A DNA stretch of 64,000 bases from Bacteroidota bacterium. Its GTDB lineage: Bacteria; Bacteroidota; Bacteroidia; B-17B0; Aurantibacillaceae. The position numbers and the translations under genes were made by a program. A model generated the notes under the pieces. That model did not search any database and was not told the origin of the DNA. It saw only the letters and a program-made list of their open reading frames with translations. The DNA lies in assembly GCA_013298715.1 (NCBI GenBank), contig JAAFIQ010000002.1, positions 62,001-126,000 of the forward strand, read 5' to 3'. Positions 1-9,885 of the stretch are shown one piece after another (the stretch's first letter is position 1; the number at the start of each line of letters is the position of its first letter).

Positions 1-565
1 GTGCTATTGCTTGGTTTGGTGCTGCTAAAAATCCAACAGAATTAATTTTAACTCCATAACTTATAACTGGGCTCATTTTTTTTTGACCGTTAAACTCACC
101 AGGACCAGGTGCATCGCGCTCAACACCAAACATAATGTGTTGTGAGGGACCATAAATATCTGCATCAACTAAACCTACTTTTGCTCCTTGTTGCGCTAAA
201 CCCAATGCTAGATTGGCTGCCACCGTGCTTTTTCCTACACCACCTTTGCCACTTGCCACTGCAATTATGTTTTTTACATCACGCAACGTAGTATCATCTT
301 TTTCTTTTTTAGATGTTACATTTGCCGTCATTTTAATTTTAACTTTTGCTTCTTTATCCACGTAATGCAAAATTGCATTCATGCAAGCATTGTGTATCAT
401 GTCTTTCATTGGGCATGCAGGCGTTGTAAGTACAACAGTAAAAGAAATTTCTTTATCATTTACTTCAACATCCTTAATCATATTTAAGGTTACTAAATCT
501 TTTTTTAAGTCAGGATCGTCAACGTATTTAAGCGCATCTAATACTTGTTGGGTTGTAATTTGCAT
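1..565 (-). CDS. Mrp/NBP35-family Fe-S cluster carrier ATPase (partial, C-terminus off the window)
   Basis: The product is expected to bind and transfer iron-sulfur clusters in an ATP-dependent way in the cytoplasm. Reading down from an ATG at 565, residues 3-80 look like the MIP18/DUF59 domain and residues 106-114 read GKGGVGKST, the deviant Walker A of the Mrp/MinD class. The [10 protein letters not shown] segment typical of Mrp follows. The fusion DUF59 + P-loop is the usual bacterial Mrp layout. About 188 codons are present; the rest, including the CxxC cluster ligands, lies left of the window. The family is clear; its client proteins cannot be told from here. Confidence 0.9.
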   Translation of the reverse strand, partial: MQITTQQVLDALKYVDDPDLKKDLVTLNMIKDVEVNDKEISFTVVLTTPACPMKDMIHNACMNAILHYVDKEAKVKIKMTANVTSKKEKDDTTLRDVKNIIAVASGKGGVGKSTVAANLALGLAQQGAKVGLVDADIYGPSQHIMFGVERDAPGPGEFNGQKKMSPVISYGVKINSVGFLAAPNQAIA

Positions 566-641
566 GGTGTAAAGATAGGAGTTTTTGAGTATTAATTTGG
601 AAAGATGGTTTGCAGTAAGCTCACAAAAACTATATAATTTA

Positions 642-2156
642 TTAGTTAATTTTATAAATAAAGGCCGTTTGATTATCGTTAAGCGGGTTTAACCAATAAA
701 GTGTTTTATCAATTAGGCTAGGTTCAATAGTAGCTTCGTAGGTTAAGGTGGGAAAACGTTTTTGCAAAGAATCAACCCTGCTTTTTATATTTTCTGCTTG
801 CCAAAAAACTACATAATTTGGCACTTCGTTTAAAGGTAATTGTTTGCAATAATACATTGCGCTATCTGCGGTATAGTTTTTTGTGATTCCGCAAATAGGC
901 GACCATTTGCCATAGTAATATAATGCAGGGAGTAAAATATCATTTTCTTTATTACTATCTTCAATCATAAATCCTTTTATGTCTGTTTTAGTGCGCAAGT
1001 AACTCATTGCTTCTACACGATGGCGTTTTGAGTAACTCAACGTTAAAATTGGTAACAAAATTAGATTGATACTTATTACAAAAACTTTACAAAAACGAAA
1101 TAATTTCTGGTTGAATTTATGTTTGTACTTTTCGTAAATAGCAAACATGCCAATTGTACCTGAAATAATTATTAACGGCAAAACAGTCATAACAAAACGT
1201 TCTTGTTTATTTGGAAAATAAGTATGGAAGGCTAGGTATAGCAGAACAGGCCAGAAAATTAAGCCCAATTTTTTCCAAGAATAAAAATAACCACCAAATA
1301 ATACGAAACTTAAAGGAGGAATTAATAAACCAAAAATAAGGTCGAAGTACATGTGCCAATTGTCGGTTCCGTATATGCTTGCATTGTTGATATTGTATTC
1401 TACATAAGCTATAAACTCTGCAAAAGGGCGTTTCCAAATGATAAAATCTACAAGGCCTTGTGTTGTAAATACTACAGCAAAAAATGCAACGGTCATTAAT
1501 AATATATTTTTAAAAGCTGTTTTGTAAATAAGTAGCGCTATACCAATACCTGCAGTTACAAACACAGATTGAAAGCGAATTGAGAAAGCAATACCAAGCC
1601 ATAAGCCTGCAACAACAAATGTTTTCCAGTAAGCTTTTTGTTCTATTGCGAGTTTGTAAATTGCAATTAGTAATGGCGGAACACAAACAAATTCAACTAA
1701 ATTGCGAACGCTCATAAATGGCATAAACCAATAAAAGGTTAATAAAATACCAACGTACCATGCTGTTTTTTTATTGGAGTAATGTTCAGCAATTTTGTAC
1801 CCATATTTAATTATTAACAAGGACCATAACGCGTGAATTAATCTTACCAAAAGCATTTTAAAATGCGGATCAAGTATTCCAATCAATTTAAGAAACTTAA
1901 AAAAGTAAAAATGCAAGCCAATATAAAAGAGTGCATGACCTTCCGGCTGTCTCTCTGGATTTTCATCGGTAGGTAACCAAAAATTAAAATAGCCATCAAC
2001 CCAACTTTGCGATGATTCAATTATTAGAAAATGATCATCGTGCCAACCAAAACCTTTACTAAATACAACAGCAAATGCACGAATAAAAAATCCAATCCAC
2101 AATAATTGTTGTAAAGGCGTGTATTTTGTTTTAAACCAAGTTATAAGCGATTTCAT
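642..2156 (-). CDS. GT-C fold glycosyltransferase, GT22 (ALG9/PIG-B)-like
   Basis: This is a 504-residue polytopic membrane protein with roughly ten hydrophobic segments. A WHDDHF acidic motif sits in the first external loop after TM1 (residues about 38-43), where GT-C enzymes keep their catalytic Asp/Glu. Around residue 315 it has [11 protein letters not shown], matching the H..(K/P).ERF signature of the ALG9/PIG-B mannosyltransferase family. By family it should transfer a sugar from a polyprenyl-phosphate donor on the periplasmic side of the inner membrane. Donor and acceptor are unknown. It is transcribed alone; the upstream minus-strand gene ends in a strong terminator. Confidence 0.75.
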   Translation of the reverse strand: MKSLITWFKTKYTPLQQLLWIGFFIRAFAVVFSKGFGWHDDHFLIIESSQSWVDGYFNFWLPTDENPERQPEGHALFYIGLHFYFFKFLKLIGILDPHFKMLLVRLIHALWSLLIIKYGYKIAEHYSNKKTAWYVGILLTFYWFMPFMSVRNLVEFVCVPPLLIAIYKLAIEQKAYWKTFVVAGLWLGIAFSIRFQSVFVTAGIGIALLIYKTAFKNILLMTVAFFAVVFTTQGLVDFIIWKRPFAEFIAYVEYNINNASIYGTDNWHMYFDLIFGLLIPPLSFVLFGGYFYSWKKLGLIFWPVLLYLAFHTYFPNKQERFVMTVLPLIIISGTIGMFAIYEKYKHKFNQKLFRFCKVFVISINLILLPILTLSYSKRHRVEAMSYLRTKTDIKGFMIEDSNKENDILLPALYYYGKWSPICGITKNYTADSAMYYCKQLPLNEVPNYVVFWQAENIKSRVDSLQKRFPTLTYEATIEPSLIDKTLYWLNPLNDNQTAFIYKIN

Positions 2157-2231
2157 TTTTAGTTTAAGGGTTAAAAATAGATGTTAATATAGATAAAAGT
2201 TAGATAGTTAAGTTTAAGTATCTGTTAATAA

Positions 2232-2266
2232 AAAAAGCCGCTTCAAATGAAACGGCTTTTAATTTT
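2232..2266 (-). terminator. Rho-independent terminator of the TPR lipoprotein gene
   Basis: On the minus strand an AAAAGCCG stem pairs with CGGCTTTT around a short inner TTC/GAA stem and an ATTT-type loop. A run of seven T follows immediately. It lies 13 nt past the stop of the 2280-4019 gene and separates it from the glycosyltransferase gene. Confidence 0.85.
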
Positions 2267-2279
2267 TGCGTTAATTTAA

Positions 2280-4019
2280 TTAATTTACAACTGCTGTAAA
2301 TCCACCATTACTACGGTATTTTACAAATTCAGCATCGTCTTTAGCCCAAGCTTTTAACGAACCATCTTTTTCAATTGCTTTTTTAAGGTTAGATATTACA
2401 TCCGCTTCGTTTCCACCTCTAGCAGCGGCAACAGCGCGTAAGTAATCTGAGTAAGCTTTATCTTTATCAGTACCAGCATCTAAAGTTGAGTTAACAGAAC
2501 CAGCGCTACCAGATAATAATAAAGCTAATGCTTTGTTAAAATCTTTATTTTCGCCAATGTTGCCAACTGCATCTGCATATTTACCATCACGAATATCTAA
2601 AATACCCATGTTGTATTTTGTTTCGGCACTGCTACCCGCTTTTTTATACATTTCGCGAGCAGCAACTCTGTTACCATTTTTTGCTTCAATAATTCCTAAG
2701 TTATTTGCTACTGCGCTTTGCCCAGCACTTGCTTTTTCTGCACGTTTAAACGCTTCAGCAGCCTCAGCAACTTTATTTTGTAAAATCAAAGCACAACCTA
2801 AATTATTGCTTGCTCTCCAATCAGTACCATATTGTTTTTCAGCACTTGTATACACTTGAACTTTTGTGTTGATATCATTAGTTAAAGTAGCGCCATATAA
2901 TAATTCTTCAATTGATAAACTATCTGGTTTTGTGGTCATTAAAGCTGTAATTTGTTCATCTGTACGTGATTTTTTATCAACGTTTACAGTAATTTCGCTA
3001 CGACGTAATTTTGGTAATACTTTATCAGCTAACTCCGTATAAGTTTTGCTTAAGTTTTTAATTTCTTTACGGCGTTGGTCAGCATCGCTGTACATAGTTA
3101 ACACACGTAAAATTAAATCTTTATCAGCCATTGTAGATTGCTCCATCAACGATTTAAAGCCAGGCCAATCTTCTGCAGTTGTACCTACAGAGTATTGTTC
3201 TTTTGTTTTACCAAAGGTTACATTTTTATCTTTGTTTGAAGTAAATTCACTCATTATAGCTGTAGAACCTGATTTAGCGCGGTCCTTAGCTAAGTTTTCG
3301 TTTTTATCAGTTTCACCATCTGGCGAAGCGTAAGCAGAAACGCTAATTCCCTTAAATTCGTACCAAGGCGAGTTTAAATTTTTAGAAATAAAATCATGAA
3401 ACGCTTTAGCTTCTTCCGATTTCATTTCGGCAGGACGCACGTTTGATTGATTCATTGCATAATACACGTGTGTGGTTTGGTTTGCAGGTGTAGTTTTTAC
3501 AAATGCATCTTTACCCATAATTGCTTTTTCATCGTTACGCACTAAAAGCGGTGTAACAATTGTTGCATCTGCTAATTCAACTGGATCAAATTTTTTCTCT
3601 TTGCTTTTTACTGAACCAACACCGCGTAATTCAACTTTGCCGTTGCGCATATTTGGTTCGTAAGCAAATTTTTCTGAAGTATAACTAAATGAACCACCGC
3701 TTGAGAAAGCAATTTTTTGTCCGCTACCTGTAGCTTTTTCACCAACTAAAACAACTGGTTTAAGCGCTTTTTCGCTACCGTTAAGCCCTTTTACAACTGG
3801 TGTAAGGGTTAGGGTTACTTTTTTAGCAAATAATTTAGGGTTAAATTTACCACTTACACTAAATTGAACGCTATCACCGTGCATTTCGATAGGATTAGGA
3901 GACACCGTGTACTTAATGTCTTTTTGCTTCTTAACCATTTTACCTAAGCCATTGCAGCCCGATAATACAACAGCAACCGATAGGCCTGCCCCAATAGTGC
4001 GTAAAAATTTTGAATTCAT
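2280..4019 (-). CDS. Lipoprotein with OmpA-like segment and C-terminal TPR repeats
   Basis: The 579-residue product begins with a lipoprotein signal peptide (lipobox VLSGC, Cys22), so it should be anchored in the outer membrane facing the periplasm. Residues about 40-160 form a beta-rich region. Around residue 220 the pattern ISVSAYASPDG followed by N-x-x-LA-x-x-RA resembles the peptidoglycan-binding OmpA C-terminal domain. Residues about 390-520 contain tetratricopeptide-like helical pairs. Similar OmpA/TPR lipoproteins occur in Bacteroidota near envelope or T9SS functions, but no exact partner is indicated here. A TACTTTTG -7-like element lies upstream on the minus strand without a convincing -33. 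Confidence 0.7.
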   Translation of the reverse strand: MNSKFLRTIGAGLSVAVVLSGCNGLGKMVKKQKDIKYTVSPNPIEMHGDSVQFSVSGKFNPKLFAKKVTLTLTPVVKGLNGSEKALKPVVLVGEKATGSGQKIAFSSGGSFSYTSEKFAYEPNMRNGKVELRGVGSVKSKEKKFDPVELADATIVTPLLVRNDEKAIMGKDAFVKTTPANQTTHVYYAMNQSNVRPAEMKSEEAKAFHDFISKNLNSPWYEFKGISVSAYASPDGETDKNENLAKDRAKSGSTAIMSEFTSNKDKNVTFGKTKEQYSVGTTAEDWPGFKSLMEQSTMADKDLILRVLTMYSDADQRRKEIKNLSKTYTELADKVLPKLRRSEITVNVDKKSRTDEQITALMTTKPDSLSIEELLYGATLTNDINTKVQVYTSAEKQYGTDWRASNNLGCALILQNKVAEAAEAFKRAEKASAGQSAVANNLGIIEAKNGNRVAAREMYKKAGSSAETKYNMGILDIRDGKYADAVGNIGENKDFNKALALLLSGSAGSVNSTLDAGTDKDKAYSDYLRAVAAARGGNEADVISNLKKAIEKDGSLKAWAKDDAEFVKYRSNGGFTAVVN

Positions 4020-4183
4020 CTTAATTAATTAGAGTTTTAACGATGCCAAAAGTATAAAATACTTTTTAATTAGAAAGTATTTTAATGATTATTTATTAAA
4101 CAAATTTTATTAAATAGGGTTTATTAGAGTTTAAATGGATTTTCAGGTTTAAAAAGCCACTTCAAAAACAAATTAATTAATAA

Positions 4184-4214
4184 TTGCACAATACCCGCTA
4201 AACCCTTACATTTG
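4184..4214 (+). promoter_or_regulatory. Bacteroidota-type promoter for the heme-O synthase / oxidase operon
   Basis: TTG at 4184-4186 is followed after 20 nt by TACATTTG at 4207-4214, an exact match to the TTG-N(19-21)-TAnnTTTG consensus of the primary sigma factor of this phylum. It lies 22 nt before the TTG start codon of the first gene, leaving a very short leader. Confidence 0.7.
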
Positions 4215-4236
4215 CGCCTCTTATATTCTCTATTTT

Positions 4237-5139
4237 TTGAATAATATTGTATCAAATACTACTGAACTTAATAGCTTTACCTACTCAAAGTTTAGTGCCT
4301 ATTTAAAACTTACTAAATTTAGATTAGGGGCTTTAGTTGTTTTTAGCGCTGTAATTACCTATTTTACAATTGCTGAGAAAATTGATTGGTATAATGTTTT
4401 AGCTTTAAGTTTAGGAGGGTTTTTGGTTACAAGCGCGGCTAACGGTTTTAATCAAATTATTGAAAAGGATTTGGATAAATTAATGACCCGAACCTGCCAA
4501 AGACCTATGCCTTTAGGGATACTTAGTAATTTTGAAGCCTTCGTTTTTTGTGCAATTTTTGGAATTGGAGGTACAGTATTATTATGGGTTTACACCAATC
4601 CACTTTGTGGCATTTTGGGTTTTATTTCAATTATCTTATACGCGTTGGTTTACACCCCATTAAAACGAATAACGCCTTTTTCTGTATTTGTAGGGGCTTT
4701 CCCTGGGGCATTGCCAACTTTAATTGGTGCTGTGGCCGCTACACAAGGTTTTGGGCAAATTACTTTTTTTGGATTATTATTATTTCTAATACAATTTGTT
4801 TGGCAATTTCCACATTTTTGGGCGCTTGCTTGGTTTAATAGCGATGATTATGCCAAGGCTGACTTTTATTTATTGCCATCAAAAGGCGGAAAAGATAAAG
4901 CTACCCAGTTTCAAATACTTTTATATTCGGTGTTTTTACTAATAACGAGCGTATTACCTTTTGTTTTTATGTATGTTGGAATTATTAGCACTTGTGTTTG
5001 CTTGCTTTGTGGATTAGCCCTGCTTTTTCAGGCTTATATTTTTTACAAGCAACCAAACGATGCTTTAGCCAAAAAACTATTTTTAGTTACACTTGTTTAT
5101 TTACCAGTGGTGCAATTGGCACTTATGACAAAATCTTAA
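4237..5139 (+). CDS. ctaB: Protoheme IX farnesyltransferase (heme O synthase)
   Basis: The enzyme adds a farnesyl group to protoheme IX to give heme O, needed by heme-copper oxidases, in the inner membrane. The 300-residue UbiA-family protein has about eight TM segments, the Asp-rich prenyl-diphosphate motif at residues 69-90 (N..N...KD.D..M.RT..RP) and a second conserved stretch YTPLKR. The start is TTG; there is no usable ATG before the first conserved helix, and a consensus promoter ends 22 nt upstream. It is 10 nt ahead of the first cytochrome oxidase subunit gene, forming one operon. ctaB/cyoE naming depends on convention. Confidence 0.93.
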   Translation: MNNIVSNTTELNSFTYSKFSAYLKLTKFRLGALVVFSAVITYFTIAEKIDWYNVLALSLGGFLVTSAANGFNQIIEKDLDKLMTRTCQRPMPLGILSNFEAFVFCAIFGIGGTVLLWVYTNPLCGILGFISIILYALVYTPLKRITPFSVFVGAFPGALPTLIGAVAATQGFGQITFFGLLLFLIQFVWQFPHFWALAWFNSDDYAKADFYLLPSKGGKDKATQFQILLYSVFLLITSVLPFVFMYVGIISTCVCLLCGLALLFQAYIFYKQPNDALAKKLFLVTLVYLPVVQLALMTKS

Positions 5140-5149
5140 TACAATTAAA

Positions 5150-5761
5150 ATGGATACTGTAACCCAACCGTCTAAAAAAAATTATGCCGAACGTAAAGCT
5201 GAATTAAAACAAGCGCAACGTAAAGCAGCCAAGCCTTTATTATGGATTGGTATTGTGAGTATAGTTATGCTTTTTGCAGGATTCACAAGTGCTTACGTAG
5301 TTAGGGCAAATAACGGTAACTGGTTAATTTTTCAGTTGCCAGATATTGCAATCATAAGTACAGCCATTATTTTAACAAGCAGTGTAACAATGTTTATGGC
5401 GCAGATGGCAATAAAAAAGAATAATTTTGTGCTTACATCACTGTCATTGGGCATAACTTTAATTCTAGGAATTTGCTTTTTTTATACACAATACCAAGGT
5501 TGGCATCAACTTACTGCGCAAGGAATTTATGCCTTAGGGAAAGGCAGTAACGCTTCAGGATCCTTTTTATATTTGATAGCTTTTATCCATATATTACACA
5601 TGATTGGAGGTTTAATTGCACTTTCTCTTTCATTAACAAAAACATTGTTGAAAAAATATTCGAGCGCCGATTACCTTGGAATTGAGTTAACTGCAATTTA
5701 CTGGCATTTTTTAGATATACTTTGGGTATATTTATTTTTGTTTTTGTATTTTTATCGTTAA
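5150..5761 (+). CDS. Cytochrome c oxidase subunit III (first copy)
   Basis: This 203-residue protein of the heme-copper oxidase subunit III family has about five TM helices and ends in YWHFLDILWVYLF, the family's C-terminal signature. A charged N-terminus of about 28 residues precedes TM1. It belongs to the inner-membrane terminal oxidase, where subunit III stabilises the catalytic core. A second, longer subunit III follows directly. Tandem subunit III genes after ctaB are the standard arrangement in Bacteroidota caa3-type oxidase loci. Confidence 0.9.
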   Translation: MDTVTQPSKKNYAERKAELKQAQRKAAKPLLWIGIVSIVMLFAGFTSAYVVRANNGNWLIFQLPDIAIISTAIILTSSVTMFMAQMAIKKNNFVLTSLSLGITLILGICFFYTQYQGWHQLTAQGIYALGKGSNASGSFLYLIAFIHILHMIGGLIALSLSLTKTLLKKYSSADYLGIELTAIYWHFLDILWVYLFLFLYFYR

Positions 5762-5798
5762 TATTGTACCAAAATTTTTATAAATTTAACAATACACT

Positions 5799-6554
5799 AT
5801 GGCTCACTCAGTAGAAATAGATTCTAAAGAAGCTTGGAATGGCGGTGTATCGCCGTTTAAAGTTAGTTACGGGAAAATGATGATGTGGTTTTTCCTTATT
5901 TCAGATGCGTTAACATTTGGAGGATTATTGGTATCTTATGGTTTTATTCGTCATAAGTATTCTGAGGTTTGGCCAAAAGCTGAGCATGTGTTTACTCACT
6001 TTCCTTTTATTCACGAACACATTCCATTAGCTTACGTAGGTTTAATGACTTTTATATTAATCATGTCTTCAGTTACCATGGTATTGGCAGTAGAAGCTGG
6101 TCATCGTATGGATAAAAGAGGAGTTACCGTTTGGATGTTTTGGACAATAGTAGGAGGAGCAATGTTTGTTGGCTCTCAAGCTTGGGAATGGTATAATTTT
6201 ATTTTAGGAACTGATTTAACAACAACTGTTGATGCTTGTAAGGATTTAGGTCACATGCGCACTTTTTTTGATAACCATACAGGCGAAGTTGTTACGCGCC
6301 ATATACATGGGGCTAACATGGTTATTAACGAATATGGTGTACCGCAGTTTGCCAATTATTTCTTCTTCATTACAGGATTTCACGGAACGCACGTATTTAG
6401 CGGGGTTGTTATTAATTTCATTATCTTTTTAAATGTATTAAAAGGAACTTATGTTAAACGTGGGCATTACGAAATGGTCGAAAAGGTTGGTTTATACTGG
6501 CACTTTGTAGATTTGGTTTGGGTATTTGTATTTACATTCTTTTACTTACTTTAA
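5799..6554 (+). CDS. Cytochrome c oxidase subunit III (second copy)
   Basis: The 251-residue product is again a subunit III homologue and ends YWHFVDLVWVFVF, nearly the same signature as its neighbour. It differs by a large hydrophilic insertion (residues about 138-190, around the HIHGANMV segment) between TM helices, typical of this paralogue in Bacteroidota. FHGTHVF near residue 197 is the conserved His-rich helix. It sits 37 nt after the first copy and 44 nt before subunit IV, so all four genes are likely co-transcribed. Confidence 0.92.
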   Translation: MAHSVEIDSKEAWNGGVSPFKVSYGKMMMWFFLISDALTFGGLLVSYGFIRHKYSEVWPKAEHVFTHFPFIHEHIPLAYVGLMTFILIMSSVTMVLAVEAGHRMDKRGVTVWMFWTIVGGAMFVGSQAWEWYNFILGTDLTTTVDACKDLGHMRTFFDNHTGEVVTRHIHGANMVINEYGVPQFANYFFFITGFHGTHVFSGVVINFIIFLNVLKGTYVKRGHYEMVEKVGLYWHFVDLVWVFVFTFFYLL

Positions 6555-6598
6555 ACTCCAGTTTTACTATTTAATAAATTTCAAAAATTATAACAGAT

Positions 6599-7078
6599 AT
6601 GGAATTCAACGATAACTACCCTGAGTACGAAAAAATGAGCAACCACGATGAGGCTTACGGAAAAAAAGCCCGTAGAACTTTGTGGAATGTGTTTTGGATA
6701 ATGTTAGCCATTACAATAGTAGAGTTAATCATTGGTTTTATGGCTCCTAGCAGAGGCTGGAGCGGTACAATGGGACTAAAGGTATTGTTTATTGGTTTAA
6801 CAATTGTAAAAGCCGCCGCAATTGTTATGTGGTTTATGCATTTAGGACATGAGGTTAAGTTCTTTAAATATACCATTTTAACACCTTACATTGTTTTTAT
6901 GTGCTACACCATTTTTGTTGTGCTAACAGAGGGAACTTATGCCGGAACTTCTGGTAAATTTGCTAAAGTTGATCCTGTTTTTATACAACAACAAGAAGCA
7001 CTTAAAAAAGGTGGACACGGAGGTGGAGAAACGCATTCGGCGCCAGCTGGAGAAGCACATGGTGAAGAGCACCACTAA
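6599..7078 (+). CDS. Cytochrome c oxidase subunit IV (prokaryotic type)
   Basis: This small 159-residue membrane protein has three TM helices (about residues 27-47, 58-82 and 88-110) and matches the bacterial oxidase subunit IV pattern, with KAAAIVMWFMHL in the second helix. The C-terminal 35 residues are hydrophilic and rich in His, Gly and Glu, which could bind metal loosely, though that is only a guess. It is last in the operon and followed by a terminator. The SCO1 and DUF420 genes that often continue this cluster are absent. Confidence 0.88.
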   Translation: MEFNDNYPEYEKMSNHDEAYGKKARRTLWNVFWIMLAITIVELIIGFMAPSRGWSGTMGLKVLFIGLTIVKAAAIVMWFMHLGHEVKFFKYTILTPYIVFMCYTIFVVLTEGTYAGTSGKFAKVDPVFIQQQEALKKGGHGGGETHSAPAGEAHGEEHH

Positions 7079-7088
7079 AATAAAAGAT

Positions 7089-7123
7089 TAAAAAAGCCTT
7101 CAAACGATTGGAGGCTTTTTTGT
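7089..7123 (+). terminator. Rho-independent terminator of the oxidase operon
   Basis: AAAAAAGCCT pairs with AGGCTTTTTT around a loop containing CAAACGATTG. The 3' T-run follows the stem, 11 nt after the subunit IV stop codon. Confidence 0.85.
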
Positions 7124-7321
7124 TTATTTCCATTTATTATTAATAAATTTATAATTCTAACTAAAAGTAATTTCCTTTCAGAACAATCTGCTATTTATCG
7201 GCTAACTTGCATCTTGGTATAATTCCATAACAAAAATCATTCCGAGATATTCTGCGAGTCCCTTTATACAAATCATAAGAATTAATCGTAGTTGGAATCA
7301 ACTACTGGTTTTTATGTACAC

Positions 7322-8335
7322 TTAGAACTTAGGACAAGTAACTAAAACACGTTTGTTGCGTTTACGCTTTTGAGCAATTTCGTAAACAATACTTACTTCA
7401 TGCGCCCCTTGGGTGTTGTTAATTCTTAAATTACTTACAGTTAAATCATAACTGTAGCCCACCCTAAAATTTTTATCAGGAATTTCTAGTCCAACTAAAA
7501 TAGCGATACTTTCACGATTGCTATAGCCTGGCTTGTATTTTTTAAATGGTAAGCCACGGTACCAAGCGCCTACGTTAAGTAATTGATAGAAATAGTAAGC
7601 TCCAATATCTAACTGATCGTATTTTTGTTGACGTTTATAATGCAAACTTGCACTCACAAATTCTTCTAATTTGGTTTTACCACTTCCTCTTGCGCTTATA
7701 ATGTATCTGTAACCACCGTGTACACTTATAGCTACAGGTAAGGGCTCTATATTGCCCGCCATACTTGCATTTGGTTGGTTAATATGTTTTGCCGAAAATC
7801 CTGCCCAATAGTTTAAGGAATTAAATAATGTACCTACACCTACATCTAAAAAATTTATTTTTTCAAGATTCAAAGCATCACCCGAAACACTAGAACCTGT
7901 AACAAACTGATCGTTAAATTTTAATTTTGTAAAGTCTAATCGTTTTTGTGTCATCCCAGCATTAAATCCAAAACGTAATTCAGAGTAACGTCCTGTTCGC
8001 ACACGGTAAGCCAAATTAATAGCGCCTGTTGTTGTAACTAAATTAGAAGTTCCAGCTCTATCTTGTAAAAAATAGCCACCAATACCACTACTTAAATTAC
8101 TTATATTATAATCATAGGCAGCCAAGTAAGTTGAATAGGTTTTATTAATTCCGGGCCATTGGTTTCGGTAGTTAGCGCTGAATCTATGCTCATAAGTTAA
8201 GCCTGTAAAAGCAGGATTTAAGAAAAGTGGCGTTGCGTAAAATTGTGTGAATTGAGGGTCTTGCCCAAACACGACTTGCACTTTAAAAAATAAAGCAATT
8301 AAAAACGGTATAAGTTTATATAAATTATTTTTCAA
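7322..8335 (-). CDS. PorP/SprF-family T9SS outer-membrane protein
   Basis: A signal peptide ends at VVFGQ and is followed by DPQFTQFYATPLFLNPAFTG, the hallmark N-terminus of PorP/SprF proteins. The rest is a predicted beta-barrel rich in alternating aromatic strands. These proteins bind a dedicated type B-tailed cargo and help attach or export it through T9SS, as SprF does for SprB. The gene overlaps the upstream PD40 gene by 11 nt, and the large PKD protein with a type B tail opens the same operon, so that protein is its likely cargo. Confidence 0.93.
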   Translation of the reverse strand: MKNNLYKLIPFLIALFFKVQVVFGQDPQFTQFYATPLFLNPAFTGLTYEHRFSANYRNQWPGINKTYSTYLAAYDYNISNLSSGIGGYFLQDRAGTSNLVTTTGAINLAYRVRTGRYSELRFGFNAGMTQKRLDFTKLKFNDQFVTGSSVSGDALNLEKINFLDVGVGTLFNSLNYWAGFSAKHINQPNASMAGNIEPLPVAISVHGGYRYIISARGSGKTKLEEFVSASLHYKRQQKYDQLDIGAYYFYQLLNVGAWYRGLPFKKYKPGYSNRESIAILVGLEIPDKNFRVGYSYDLTVSNLRINNTQGAHEVSIVYEIAQKRKRNKRVLVTCPKF

Positions 8336-9875
8336 GTTTAAATTCTAAATCTTTATCTATTTTTTCAAACGCAACTGCGTCAATATCCACCACCATTGAT
8401 TTATAGCCTTCGCTTTCAACAATAGCTCTGTAATTTTTTAATGGGTTAAGCACTAAAATAAATGTACCTGTTTTAGGGTTAGAATTATAAACTCCTGTAA
8501 TTTGGTTATTATCTGTATCTACCAAGGTTATTTTAACTTTACCTAAGGCTGAATCTTTATATGCCAAACCATGTTTCACAACAATATCGTTATCCCCAAA
8601 ACGGGTATCAATTTCATAAATATCGTTCAATCCATAACTATCTTCCTTGTTAGAGGAGTAGTATGCTTTTAAACCACTAGGGTTTAGCGTAAAAAAGATA
8701 TCATTCCCAACACTGTTAATTGGATATCCTAAATTATCAGGAACAGAAAACGTATTTGAATCTTTATCTAACACTGTTTTAAAAACATCGTATTCACCAA
8801 TATTTACATGCCCCTTGCTACTAAAAAATAAAGTTTGCCCATCTGGATGCAAAAAAGGAGCATCTTCATCAAACATAGTATTTATAGTAGGACCAAGGTT
8901 AAATGGCATTGCCCATCTGCCATTCCACATACGTTTAACACGATAAATATCTTTACCACCAAATCCGCCTGGTCGGTTACTACTAAAATAAATTTCTGAA
9001 GTATCAGAACTAAAACACGCGCTTGTTTCTACAAATTCTGAATTAATTTCTTTTCCAAGTATCACCGGTGTTTCCCAATTACCATCGGTGCCAATTTTGG
9101 TTAAATACAAATCGCCGCTAACACCATCAGCGCTTGCTCTGTAAATAATCATACGCTGTGCATCGGCACTTATTGCAACGCATGCATCGTTTGTTTCGGT
9201 ATTCAAAGGACTTTTTACATTACTAGCATCTGTCCAATGGTTATTTACTTTTTTTGATAAATAAATGTCTTCCAAAAAATTTCCATACACATCTTTTTTA
9301 TTGTTACTGCTACCTAATCTTCTTGAGGTAAAATACATACTCATTTCATCAGTAGTAATAACAGGAGCATAATCATTTGCGTTTGAATTTATTTGTTGCC
9401 CAATATTTTTTATAACAGAGCGATGTGGCTTTGCATATTGTAATTTGGCGTTTACACAGTTGCTTAGTAATTGATGGGTTTCTGCATGATCAACATATCT
9501 TTTTTTAGGATTTATTTTGGAGTAGTCAGTTAATAAAATAATTGCGTCGTCAAATTGTTCTTTGGCGTGTTTAATCTTTGCAAGATAAAATTTAGCATCT
9601 GTGTTTTTATTCTTAGTAAGATTCTCTGTTAAAAAAACAATACTATCTACATGAAAGCCAAGTTTAAAACTGCACATACTTGCATTAACGCCTGCTCGTT
9701 CGTTAAGTGGCTCAATTTTTAAAATAGTTTTATAAACTTGCCAAGCTTTGAAATTATCATCATTATCAAAGTACAGTTGTGCTTCCTTATTTAATACCTT
9801 TACTTTTTTATTTTGCTGAGCAAAAAAGTAATTTGAAAAAAATAGAAATAGAAAAAAACATGTACTATATCTCAT
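8325..9875 (-). CDS. TPR / PD40 beta-propeller protein of the T9SS adhesin operon (no OmpA domain)
   Basis: The 516-residue protein has a signal peptide ending near FFAQQ, TPR-like helices at residues about 25-130, and then PD40/WD40-like propeller blades such as IYFSSNRPGGFGGKDIYRV and LFFSSKG. A carboxypeptidase-regulatory-like beta domain closes the protein. Relatives in PorP-linked operons (PorE type) usually end in an OmpA peptidoglycan-binding domain; this one stops before it. It probably acts in the periplasm or at the outer membrane between adhesin and PorP/SprF. It lies 10 nt after the adhesin gene and overlaps the PorP gene. Confidence 0.85.
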   Translation of the reverse strand: MRYSTCFFLFLFFSNYFFAQQNKKVKVLNKEAQLYFDNDDNFKAWQVYKTILKIEPLNERAGVNASMCSFKLGFHVDSIVFLTENLTKNKNTDAKFYLAKIKHAKEQFDDAIILLTDYSKINPKKRYVDHAETHQLLSNCVNAKLQYAKPHRSVIKNIGQQINSNANDYAPVITTDEMSMYFTSRRLGSSNNKKDVYGNFLEDIYLSKKVNNHWTDASNVKSPLNTETNDACVAISADAQRMIIYRASADGVSGDLYLTKIGTDGNWETPVILGKEINSEFVETSACFSSDTSEIYFSSNRPGGFGGKDIYRVKRMWNGRWAMPFNLGPTINTMFDEDAPFLHPDGQTLFFSSKGHVNIGEYDVFKTVLDKDSNTFSVPDNLGYPINSVGNDIFFTLNPSGLKAYYSSNKEDSYGLNDIYEIDTRFGDNDIVVKHGLAYKDSALGKVKITLVDTDNNQITGVYNSNPKTGTFILVLNPLKNYRAIVESEGYKSMVVDIDAVAFEKIDKDLEFKLEK

Positions 9876-9885
9876 AACTTTCTAT